From the NCBI GenBank assembly GCA_963737405.1, contig CAVTSL010000013.1:62001-126000 (forward strand): a stretch of 64,000 nt of DNA, in the 5' to 3' direction. Under the pieces are notes generated by a model. That model did no database searches, was not told the origin of the DNA, and saw nothing but the letters and a program-made list of their open reading frames with translations. Every line of letters starts with the position of its first letter. Position 1 is the first letter of the stretch. This DNA is from JACCTU01 sp963737405. Its GTDB lineage: Bacteria > Actinomycetota > Thermoleophilia > Gaiellales > Gaiellaceae. The translations under genes and the position numbers were made by a program. This document shows, piece by piece, positions 38,977-47,538 of the stretch.

Positions 38977-39282
38977 TCAACGCAGAGCGCGCTCTGCGAG
39001 TTGCGGCCATTCCCGCGCGTGCGCCTGGGGGACGACGACCCACTCCTTCATCGGACGGTCCCGCTCGCCCGGGTCGAACAGGTGCGCTCCCTCGAGCGCG
39101 AGCGCCCGCTCCCGCTCGGCCTCGTCGGTCAGCTTGAAGACCATCTCGTCCTTCCAGAAGCCGACCCAGAGCTTGCCGCCGCGCTTGAGCGCCGGCATGC
39201 CCATCATCTGCGACAGGGTCACGTCGCCGTTCTGCGCGACGAGGTCGTCGGCGATCTCGTCGAAACGCTCTCTCGCGTCCAT
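38977..39282 (-). CDS. TfoX/Sxy N-terminal domain-like protein
   Basis: 101 aa. The pattern ERFDEIADDLVAQNGDVTLS, MMGMPALKRGGKLWVGFWKD and PMKEWVVVPQ fits the TfoX N-terminal domain, which occurs alone in many small bacterial proteins of unknown role. Its ATG directly follows the bicupin stop. Confidence 0.7.
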   Translation of the reverse strand: MDARERFDEIADDLVAQNGDVTLSQMMGMPALKRGGKLWVGFWKDEMVFKLTDEAERERALALEGAHLFDPGERDRPMKEWVVVPQAHAREWPQLAERALR

Positions 39283-40011
39283 CTAGCTCACCTCCGCCTC
39301 GTAGACGTCGAAGGACTCGTGAAAGCGACGTCCGTCCTCGCCCGCCGCCTGCCGGCGCAGGTACTCGTCGAACCCGAGCCCCGGCGCGTGGATGTTCACG
39401 AACCGCGCTCGCCCGTTTCCCGCGTTCCGGAACGTGTGCGCGACGCCGGGCGTCGCCGCGACCCACGTGCCTGCAGGCGCTGCGGACGTCTCGCCGTCGA
39501 GCTCGAACTCGAGCTCGCCCTCGAGGACGTAGAAGCCGTCGGTGTGCTCCCGGTGGACATGGGTGCCGGGGCCGACGTAGCCGGGCGCGGCGTCGAACAG
39601 GAAGACGCACAGCTCGGGGCGTGCGGCGAGGATCAGCACGCGGCGCCGCTCGTCCTCGAGCAGCTCACCCTCGCCGGCGCGGCGAACGAGCGCGTCGGAG
39701 CGAGGAAGCCCACCGTCGGCCGGAGGGTCGTGCGAGTCGTACTCCTCGGACGCGATCCGTCGTCCCTCCTGCCGGGCGATCCGGTTCCGCACCCAGTACC
39801 GGCCGGGCGTGTGGATGTTGAGGACGCGCCCGTCCCCGGGCCGGAAGCCGTGGACGAGAAGCGGCGGGGCCAGCGCGTAGTCGCCGGGCTCGAGCGTCAC
39901 CTCTTCACCGGAGCGGTCGAACGTGAACGCGCCGTCGAGCACGAAGAACGAGTCCACGTGCTCGCGGTGCACGTGCGGCTCCACGTTCATCGTCGCGTCC
40001 ATCACCGACAC
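39283..40011 (-). CDS. Two-domain cupin protein
   Basis: Two cupin barrels: first HVHREHVDSFFVLDGAFTF with PPLLVHGFRPG, second THVHREHTDGFYVLEGELEF with TPGVAHTFRNAG. Each keeps the His-x-His...Glu...His metal set. Starts possible at GTG 40011 or ATG 40002. The frame stays open and family-like upstream (GPGDKALLDELF), so the true start may lie closer to the divergent dnaE2 gene or the 5' end may be damaged. No substrate is apparent. Confidence 0.78.
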   Translation of the reverse strand: MSVMDATMNVEPHVHREHVDSFFVLDGAFTFDRSGEEVTLEPGDYALAPPLLVHGFRPGDGRVLNIHTPGRYWVRNRIARQEGRRIASEEYDSHDPPADGGLPRSDALVRRAGEGELLEDERRRVLILAARPELCVFLFDAAPGYVGPGTHVHREHTDGFYVLEGELEFELDGETSAAPAGTWVAATPGVAHTFRNAGNGRARFVNIHAPGLGFDEYLRRQAAGEDGRRFHESFDVYEAEVS

Positions 40012-40081
40012 GAAGAGCTCGTCGAGCAGCGCCTTGTCGCCGGGCCCGGAGGAACCACGCTCACGACCGAAGAGCCTATTC

Positions 40082-43000
40082 GTGAGCTACGTCGAGCTGC
40101 ACGCGCACTCGTCGTACTCGTTCCTCGACGGCGCGTCGCTCCCGGAGGAGCTGGCGCTGCGGGCGGCCGAGCTCGGCTACGAGGCGCTCGCGGTCACCGA
40201 CCACGACGGGATCTACGGATCGCTCGAGTTCGCGCACGCGGCGAAGGCGTTCGGCGTCCGCGCGATCACCGGCGCCGAGGTGACGCTCGAGGGCGGCGCG
40301 CACGTGACGCTCCTCGTCGAGGACGCACGCGGCTACGCGAACCTCTGCCGCCTTCTCACGGCGGCGCACGCGAAGACGAGACCGAGGCCGCAGGATCCGC
40401 CGCTCGATCCCGCGCTCCCCTTGGCGCTCCTCGAGGAGCACAACGACGGCCTCGTCTGCCTCTCGGGCTGCGCGCGGCACGGGCTCGGCGTCGTCGACCC
40501 GAACGCGGCCGCGCGGCTCGCGCGCGCGTTCGGGCGCGAGCGCTTCTTCGTCGAGCTGCAGCGTCCGTTCGAGCGCGGCGACGTGCGCCGGAACGCACGC
40601 GCTGCGCGAGCTCGCCGAGACGCTCGGGGTGGAGACCGTCGCGACCGGCGACGTGCACGCGCATCACCTGCGCCGGACGCAGCTCCAGGACGTCCTCGTC
40701 GCGATCCGCGAGTGCACCTCGCTCGACGGCTGCGAGCGCGAGCGGCGCGGCAACCACGAGGCGGTGCTGCTCTCGGCCGACGAGGTGCTCGAGCGCTTCC
40801 CCGACGACCGTGACGCCGTCGAGCGCGCCGGCGAGCTGGCCGACCGCCTGCGCTTCGACCTCACCGCCGACCTCGGCTACAGCTATCCCGACTTCGCCGA
40901 CGGCGAGCCCGCGAGCGTGAAGCTGAGGCGCGTCTGCGACGCCGCCTTCGCCCACCGCTACAGGGCAAGGGACAGACGGTTACTAGCGCCCGGCTCGCGC
41001 GCGGCTCGACGAAGAGCTGGCGCTGATCGACGCGCCTCGGGCTCGACGGCTTCTTCCTGCTCCACCACGAGGTGCTCGAGCTCGCCGCCGACTGCGCGCG
41101 CGAGGTCCGCGGCAGCGACTCGCCTCGCCACGTGCTCCCCCCGGGACGCGGGCGCGGAAGCTCCGTCGGCTCGCTCGTCTGCTACCTGACCGGCCTCTCG
41201 CACGTCGACCCGGTCGAGCGCAGGCCTCTCGCTCGGCCGCTTCCTGAACGACGAGATGCGCGGCGTCCCCGACATCGACCTCGACTTCCCGCGCGACATC
41301 CGCGAGAAGCTGATCGTCCGCGTCACCGAGCGCTACGGGCGCGAGCACGCCGCGCTCGTCGCGAGCTTCGCGACGTACCGCTCGCGCGGCGCGATCCGCG
41401 ACGTCGGCAAGGCGCTCGGCCTCCCGCACGCCGAGCTCGAGCGGCTCGCGAAGCTCACGGAGGGCTGGAACGCGAGAAAGGTCGCGCGAGGAGCTCGCGA
41501 CGCTCCCCGACGCGAAGCGGAAGCTGCTCTCGCCGCGCTGGCGCGCGTTCGTCGAGTGCTGCTCCGAGATCGCCGGCCTGCCGCGCCACATCTCGCAGCA
41601 CCCCGGCGGGATGATCATCTCGTCGCGTCCGCTGATCGAGCTCGTCCCGGTGCAGCCCGCGGCGATGGAGGGTCGGCAGCTCTGCCAGTGGGACAAGGAC
41701 TCCTGCTCCGACGCGGGCTTCATGAAGATCGACCTGCTCGGCCTCGGGATGCTCTCGCGCCGTCGAGGAGTGCGTCGAGCGAGATCGCGCGCTTCCACGG
41801 CGAGCCGATCGACCTCTCGCGCATCGACCTCGAGGACCAGGCGGTCTACGACGACATCCAGCGCGCGGACACCGTCGGCATGTTCCAGATCGAGAGCCGC
41901 GCGCAGATGCAGAGCCTCCTGCGCACGCGACCCGAGAACCTCGACGACCTGACGGTGCAGGTCGCGCTCGTGCGGCCCGGGCCGATCCAGGGCAAGGCGG
42001 TGCACCCGTACGTCGAGCAACCGCGAGCTCCTGCGCGAGAACCCGAGCCTACAAGCCGACGTTCGACCATCCGCTGCTCGAGGAGCCGCTCGGCGAGACG
42101 TCGGCGCGATCGTCTTCCAGGAGCAGGTGCTGCACGTGGCGATGGCGCTCGCCGGCTTCAGCGTGGGGGAGGCGGAAGGCCTGCGCCGCGCGATGAGCCG
42201 CAAGCGCTCGCGAGGAGGCGATCGAGGCGTTCCGCGCGCGCTTCGTCGAGGGCGCGCTCGCGCAACGGCGTCGACCGCGCGACGGCCGACGCGGTCTACG
42301 ACAAGCTCACCGGCTTCTCCGGCTTCGGCTTCCCGAAGTCGCACGCCGCCGCGTTCGGCGCTGCTCGCCTACCAGTCGGCGTGGCTGCGCCACTACTACC
42401 CGACGGAGTTCCTCTGCGCGCTCCTGAACGCGCAGCCGATGGGCTTCTACCCGCCGTCGACGCTCGTGCGCGACGCGCAGCGCAAGGGCGTCGAGGTGCG
42501 GTCGCCCGACGTGAACCGCTCGCTCGCGAAGTGCTCGAACGAGGACGGCGCGGTGCGGATGGGGATCGAGTACGTCACGCACGTCGGCGAGGACGACGCC
42601 GCGCTTGTCGTCTCCGAGCGCGAGCGGAACGGGCCGTACCGGGACGTGCGCGACCTGGCACAGCGGACCGAGCTCGGTCGCGACGAGCTCGAGGCGCTCG
42701 TGGCCTCGGGCGCGTGCGACTGCCTCGGCGAGAGCAGGCGCTCGCTCCTCTGGGAGCTCGGCCTCGTCCCGCGCGCGCAGACGGTTCCCGGCTCGGGCGG
42801 CGAGGAGCACCAGCTCGCGCTCCCGCTCGACCCGACGGTCGGCACGCCCGAGCTCGCGCGGCAGTCCGCGTGGGAGCGGATGCTCGCCGACTACCGGCTG
42901 ACGAGCGTCTCGGTCGGCGTCCATCCGCTCCAGCTGCTCCGACCGCACCTTCCCGACGGGACGCTCTCGTCGCGCGTGCTCCGCGAGCAGGAGCACAGGA

Positions 43001-43315
43001 CGCGCGTCGCGATCGCCGGCATGGCGATCGCGCGCCAGCGCCCGTCGACCGCCAAGGGAATCGTCTTCATGCTGCTCGAGGACGAGTTCGGGCAGGTGAA
43101 CCTGATCGTCCCGCCGCAGGTCTACGACCGTCATCGCGCGATCGTGCGCGGCGAGCCGCTGATCCTTGCCCACGGCCGCTTCGAGAAGATCGAGCGGAAC
43201 CAGAACGTCCTCGTCGACCGGCTCGAGACGCTCGGCCCGCTCGCGCGTCGCGTCTCCGGCGAGCTCGGCGTGAACGACTCGCTGCCCGGACGCGCACCAC
43301 TTCGGGCACCGCTAG
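40082..43315 (+). pseudogene. dnaE2: Error-prone DNA polymerase DnaE2, reading frame broken many times
   Basis: Alpha-subunit polymerase of the SOS mutasome. The PHP domain begins YVELHAHSSYSFLDGASLPEE and the DnaE2 hallmarks PGRGRGSSVGSLVCYLTGL, PDIDLDFPRDIREK, QHPGGMII, CQWDKDSCSDAGFMKIDLLG, MFQIESRAQMQ and GFGFPKSHAAAF all follow in order. They fall in three frames. One-base breaks are inferred near 40595, 41035, 41219, 41487, 41758, 41780, 42018, 42049, 42101 (a loss), 42211, 42263, 42357 and 43291, plus a disordered stretch at 40965-40996 that contains a stop. The conserved protein across each break argues for sequence error more than decay. About 1070 aa if repaired. Confidence 0.85.
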
Positions 43316-43638
43316 TCGTCCTCTTCGGGCTCCTCCTCGAGCTCGAGCGCGAACTGCGGGAACCGGCGCAGCACCGCGAGGTCGAACGCGGCCGCGTACT
43401 CCTCCGCCGCGTCGTCGTCGAGCGTCTCCGAGTACGTCTCGCGCACCTCGACGAGTCGATCCGTTCCCTCGGCGAGCACCTCCTGGAGGTCGCCGAAGCG
43501 CTCCTCGGCCTCCTCGCGGGCGGCTGCCCGGTAGTCCGCCTCCGCGTCCTCGACGCGGTCGAGGAGCTCGGCGTTGTCCTGCTCGAACAGATCGAGCTGG
43601 CGGTCGATCAGCTCGCCGAAGCGCCGCTTGAAGATCAC
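43312..43638 (-). CDS. Acidic helical protein of unknown function
   Basis: 108 aa from GTG 43638. Starts IFKRRFGELIDRQLDLFEQD and continues as charged helix with an acidic tail. No recognised domain. It overlaps the glycosyltransferase stop by 4 bp (operon) and its stop interlocks with that of dnaE2. Confidence 0.6.
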   Translation of the reverse strand: MIFKRRFGELIDRQLDLFEQDNAELLDRVEDAEADYRAAAREEAEERFGDLQEVLAEGTDRLVEVRETYSETLDDDAAEEYAAAFDLAVLRRFPQFALELEEEPEEDD

Positions 43639-44672
43639 GTGAGCTCCCGGTACAGGTCGAGGTGGGCGCGGGCAGAGGCCTGCCAGGTCAGCGTCTCGCG
43701 TGCGCGGCGCGCACCCTCGCGCGCCTCCGCGAGCGCGGCCGAGTCGGAGAGCAGCTCCCGCGCCGCCTCCGTGAGCGCGTCCACGTCGCCTGCGGGCACC
43801 GCGCGGCCTGCGCCGAAACGCTTCACCGGCTCGGCGATGCCGTTCACGTCGTAGACGACCGCGGGAACCCCGGCGCCGAGCGCCTTCGCGAGCGCTGCGC
43901 TCTGGTCGAGCTCCGGCCGGTACGGGAAGAGCGCGACGGTGCCCTCGGAGAGCGCGCGGTCGACCTCGCGCTCCGGCAGGTAGCCGAGCCGCCACTCGAC
44001 TCGCTCGACGCCGTCACGGTCGATCGGCTCGACCGGATCGCCGGCGACGAGCAGGCGTGCGTCGCCGATCCTGCGCACGACCTCGAGCGCGTCGGGCAGG
44101 CCCTTGTAGGGGCGGATCACCCCGAAGAAGAGCAGCGTCCGCCCGTCGTCCGCGCGCTCGACGTGGGTCGCGTCGATCGGGAGCGGGATCACCCGCGCGT
44201 CGACGCCGAGCTCGGCGAGCGTCTCGCGACCGCGCTCGCTGTGCACGACCACGCGGTCGAAACGCGCCAGTAGGCGCCGCCAGAGATCGCGCTTGGAGGC
44301 GGTGCGCCGCGGGAGCAGGTCGTGCGCAGTGAACACCGCGGGAGCGCGGAGGCGGAGCAGGCGCTCGTCGGCCTGCGGCGCCGCGAGCCACTGGACGTGA
44401 ACGACGTCGGCGCGACGCCGACTCAGGCGAAGCATCCCGAGCGGATGCTCTGCGGCCTTGAGCGGCACGCGCAGTCGCGAGCGGCGGAAGACGCGCGAGC
44501 TGAGCGGGTAGAAGAGCTCGCTCCGCCGGTACCCCTCGGGCTCCGGAAGGTCGGCGAAACGGAAGCGCGACGTGACGAGCTCGACGTCCGCACCCTCGGC
44601 CGCGAGCGCCGAGGCGAGCTCGTGGTCGTAGTACGGCGTGTACGCCGGGGGGTCGGCGAGGACGACGCGCAC
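43635..44672 (-). CDS. GT4-type glycosyltransferase
   Basis: 345 aa GT-B fold. N-terminal RVVLADPPAYTPYYDHELASAL, middle AVFTAHDLLPRRT and VVVHSERGRETLAELG, and C-terminal TLLFFGVIRPYKGLPDALE with LDQSAALAKALGAGVPAVVYD, the nucleotide-sugar-binding Glu region being replaced by LDQS. Probably a cell-surface glycan enzyme. Confidence 0.87.
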   Translation of the reverse strand: MRVVLADPPAYTPYYDHELASALAAEGADVELVTSRFRFADLPEPEGYRRSELFYPLSSRVFRRSRLRVPLKAAEHPLGMLRLSRRRADVVHVQWLAAPQADERLLRLRAPAVFTAHDLLPRRTASKRDLWRRLLARFDRVVVHSERGRETLAELGVDARVIPLPIDATHVERADDGRTLLFFGVIRPYKGLPDALEVVRRIGDARLLVAGDPVEPIDRDGVERVEWRLGYLPEREVDRALSEGTVALFPYRPELDQSAALAKALGAGVPAVVYDVNGIAEPVKRFGAGRAVPAGDVDALTEAARELLSDSAALAEAREGARRARETLTWQASARAHLDLYRELT

Positions 44673-44678
44673 GCTGAA

Positions 44679-44685
44679 TACGCTA
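44679..44685. promoter_or_regulatory. Shared -10 box, glycosyltransferase/phosphatase pair
   Basis: TACGCTA: plus-strand TACGCT ends 6 nt before GTG 44691; minus-strand TAGCGT ends 7 nt before GTG 44672. It is the reverse complement of the box at 35111-35117. Confidence 0.55.
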
Positions 44686-44690
44686 GCCGC

Positions 44691-45485
44691 GTGCTCATCA
44701 GGAGCTGGAACCTCTTTCACGGGCGGACGCTTCCGGCGAGCAAGAGACGTCGGTTTCGGCCCATGGTCGAGCGGATCACCGAGGACAGGCCGGCGATCGT
44801 CGCGCTGCAGGAGCTCGGCGCGGGGACGCTCGGGCGCCTCGCCGACTGGTCCGGATACCGGGCCTACGGCGACGTCTCCGCGCGACCGCGCCTGCCGCAT
44901 CCGCTCGGCACCGTGATCACCGACCTCAACCCGAACCTGCTGCGCTCGGCCGTCGAGGGGCAGGCGATCGCGCTGCTCGTCGATCCCGAGCTCCGTGTCG
45001 ACGACCACCGGTCGATCGTGCTCAACAGCGGGCGCTACCGCTCGCGGATCGCCGCCGAGCTCGAGCTCGGGCTCCACGCGCGGCTCTGGTGGGCGCGCGA
45101 GCGGCGCGTCTGCCAGGCGCTCCGCGTTCGCTTCCCAGATGACCGCACCGCGGTGGTCGCCAACTACCACGCGACGAGCTACCACGATCGCCGGCTCGCC
45201 GACGCCGAGCTTCGGCGGGCCGCATCGTTCGCCGTCGGCCTCGCCGATCGCGACGATGCGGTCGTGCTCGCAGGCGACTTCAACCTGACGGTCGTGACGT
45301 CCCCGACGCTCCGCGAGCTGTCGACGCCGGCCTGGGGCTTCTCGCCCGCCGGCCCGGGTCTCGACCATGTTCTCGTTCGCGGGCTCGAGGTCACGCATGC
45401 CGAGCGGCACTGGCCCGAAGACCTCCGCCGGCACGAGGGCGTCCTCTTGTCGGATCATGCGCCCGTGGAGCTGGAGGTCGCATGA
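44691..45485 (+). CDS. Endonuclease/exonuclease/phosphatase family protein
   Basis: 264 aa. EEP-fold landmarks: IRSWNLFHGRT (Asn), IVALQELGAG (Glu metal ligand), VVANYHATSYHD, VVLAGDFNLTV (Asp-x-Asn) and LLSDHAPVEL (Asp-His). Could be a DNase, phosphodiesterase or lipid phosphatase. Overlaps the next start by 4 bp. Confidence 0.85.
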   Translation: MLIRSWNLFHGRTLPASKRRRFRPMVERITEDRPAIVALQELGAGTLGRLADWSGYRAYGDVSARPRLPHPLGTVITDLNPNLLRSAVEGQAIALLVDPELRVDDHRSIVLNSGRYRSRIAAELELGLHARLWWARERRVCQALRVRFPDDRTAVVANYHATSYHDRRLADAELRRAASFAVGLADRDDAVVLAGDFNLTVVTSPTLRELSTPAWGFSPAGPGLDHVLVRGLEVTHAERHWPEDLRRHEGVLLSDHAPVELEVA

Positions 45486-46557
45486 CGTTCGAAGAGGCTC
45501 GGGGCCAGTTCCCGGTGCTCGAGCGCTTCGCGTACCTGAACGCCGGGACGTTCGGGCCGATGGCGCGCCCGGTCTTCGACGCGATCGCGCTCGAGCAGCG
45601 CAGGGCGCTCGAGGACGGTCGCATCAATCGCGCCGTGTTCGAGCGCTTCATGGAGCAGCGGCCGCTCGTTCGGGCGGAGTTCGCAAAGGTGCTCGGCGTT
45701 CCGGTCGAGAACATCGCGCTCACCACGTCGACGACAGAGAGCTGCAACGTGGTGCTCAACGGGCTCGAGCTACGAGCGGGTGACGAGATCGTCACGACGG
45801 ACTCCGAGCACTTCGGCCTGATCGGCGCGATCGTCGTCAGCCCGGCCACGGTCCGCGTGGCGCACGTCCGCGACCGGCCCGCCGGCGAGGCCCTGGACAC
45901 GATCCTCGCCGAGGTCGGTCCTCGAACGAAGCTGATCGCGCTCTCGGACATCCTGTGGATCACCGGCCATCGGATCCCGTGGCGAGAGCTGCGCGAGCGA
46001 ACCGGTCTCCCGGTGCTCGTCGACGGCGCGCAGTCGGTCGGCGCCGTCCCGGTCGACGCGACCGAGGCGGACTTCTACACCGCTTCCGGCCAGAAGTGGC
46101 TCTGCGGCCCCGACCTCACCGGCGCGCTCTACGTCCGCGACCCCGATCGGCTGCGCCTCGCGCAGCCGAGCTACCTGTCGCAGCGCGAGTACGACCTCAC
46201 GCGGCGACCTTCGAGCCCCGCGAGGGAGCCGACCGGTTCGACACGCACTTCACGCCGCTCTCGACGACTGCCGGGCTGGTCGCGGCGTTCGCGATCCACC
46301 CGGAGTGGCGCTTCGAGCGCGCCGCCGACACCGCAGCGCGCGCACGCGAGCGGCTCGCCGAGCGCGTCGACGTGGTGACCGAGCCCGGCCACTCGACGCT
46401 CATCTCGTTCCGCTCGGACGACCCGGAGGGCACGGTCAAGCGGCTCGCGGAGAACGGCGTCATCGTCCGCGACCTGCCCGGCACCGGGCTCGTGCGGGTG
46501 TCGTGCGGCTGGTGGACGAGCGACGAGGATCTCGACCGCTTGCTCCAGGCGCTCTAG
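45482..46557 (+). CDS. Class V (PLP) aminotransferase/desulfurase-like (one frame break)
   Basis: PLP enzyme with YLNAGTFGPMARPVFDAI, TSTTESCNVVLNGL, LVDGAQSVGAVPVD, and the PLP-lysine in FYTASGQKWLCGPDLTG. The frame breaks at about 46202 (two bases too many or one missing); it continues as ATFEPREGADRFDTHFTPL and ends GLVRVSCGWWTSDEDLDRLL. About 358 aa. Close families include isopenicillin-N epimerase-like and cysteine desulfurase-like enzymes; the reaction is not determined. Confidence 0.82.
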
Positions 46558-46940
46558 AGCGGCGCGAAGAGGTCGATCACGTTGCCGTCGGGATCGCGCA
46601 CCTGCGCGTAGCGCATGCCCCAGAACGCGTCCCACGGCTCCTTGTGCGCCGCGTGGCCGGCGCCGGTCAGCTCGCCGAACACGCGGTCGACGTCCGCCGG
46701 CGAGTCGCACGCGAACCCGAGGCCGACCGCCGTGCCGCTCGGCCGCTGCCACTCGGGCTCGAACGAGCGAATCACCTCTTCGGAGTCGAGCATGAACCGG
46801 AGGCCGCCCCGAAGCGGCGCCTCGACGTGTCCCTCCGACTCCGAGCCGTCCGGGAACTCGAGGCCGAGCATCCGATAGAAGGCGAGCGAGCGCGCCATGT
46901 CGGAGACGACGACCCCGAGCGCGTCGAAGCGAGCGGTCAT
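46554..46940 (-). CDS. VOC superfamily (glyoxalase-like) protein
   Basis: 128 aa paired beta-alpha-beta-beta-beta fold: FDALGVVVSDMARSLAFYRMLGLEF and AQVRDPDGNVIDLFAPL. Overlaps the HD gene by 4 bp. Substrate unknown. Confidence 0.83.
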   Translation of the reverse strand: MTARFDALGVVVSDMARSLAFYRMLGLEFPDGSESEGHVEAPLRGGLRFMLDSEEVIRSFEPEWQRPSGTAVGLGFACDSPADVDRVFGELTGAGHAAHKEPWDAFWGMRYAQVRDPDGNVIDLFAPL

Positions 46941-47512
46941 GCCGCGTCCGCCTGCGTGCGCAGCCCGAGCTCGGGCGCGATCGGCCGCATCGCCTCGATC
47001 ACGAAGCGGATGTGCTCGTCGAGGTCCACGCCGAGCTCCTCCGCGCCCTTGTAGACGTCGTCGCGATTGACGCCCGACGCGAACGAGGGCTGCTTGAGCT
47101 TCTTCCGCACGGACTTCGGCTCCAAGGTCTCGATCCCGTCCGGTCGAACGAGTCCACAGGCATGGACGAACCCCGAGAGCTCGTCGCAGGCGAAGAGCGT
47201 CTTCTTGAGCGGCGTGTCGCGCGGCATCGACAGGTGCTCAGCGTGCGAGAGCACGGCCTCGATCAGCTCCTCCGGGTACCCCTGCTCGCGCAGGATCGGC
47301 GCGCCGTCCTGCGGATGCTCGTCGAGCGTCGGGTGGATCTCGTAGTCGAAGTCGTGGAGCAGCGCCGTCGCCCGCCAGAACGCCTCGTCCTCGCCGAACT
47401 TCACCGCGTAGGCGCCGACGCCGGCCTCGACCGCGAGGGCGTGCCGCCTGAGCGGCTCGCTCTTCGTGTACTCGGTCAGCGTCTCCCAGGCACGTTCGCG
47501 AGTGACCTCCAC
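46937..47512 (-). CDS. HD-domain putative phosphohydrolase
   Basis: 191 aa. HD motif TALLHDFDYEIHP with upstream His (LRRHALAVEAG) and later HAEHLSMPR. Matches a family of HDIG-type hydrolases of about 190 aa seen across bacteria. Substrate unknown. Confidence 0.83.
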   Translation of the reverse strand: MEVTRERAWETLTEYTKSEPLRRHALAVEAGVGAYAVKFGEDEAFWRATALLHDFDYEIHPTLDEHPQDGAPILREQGYPEELIEAVLSHAEHLSMPRDTPLKKTLFACDELSGFVHACGLVRPDGIETLEPKSVRKKLKQPSFASGVNRDDVYKGAEELGVDLDEHIRFVIEAMRPIAPELGLRTQADAA

Positions 47513-47538
47513 GGGGGAGCTATCGTACCCCGCTTCCG

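Noticed and set aside
40082..43315. Programmed frameshifting as an explanation for dnaE2
   Set aside because: More than ten shifts in one gene with no slippery heptamer or downstream structure is not credible; error or decay is simpler.
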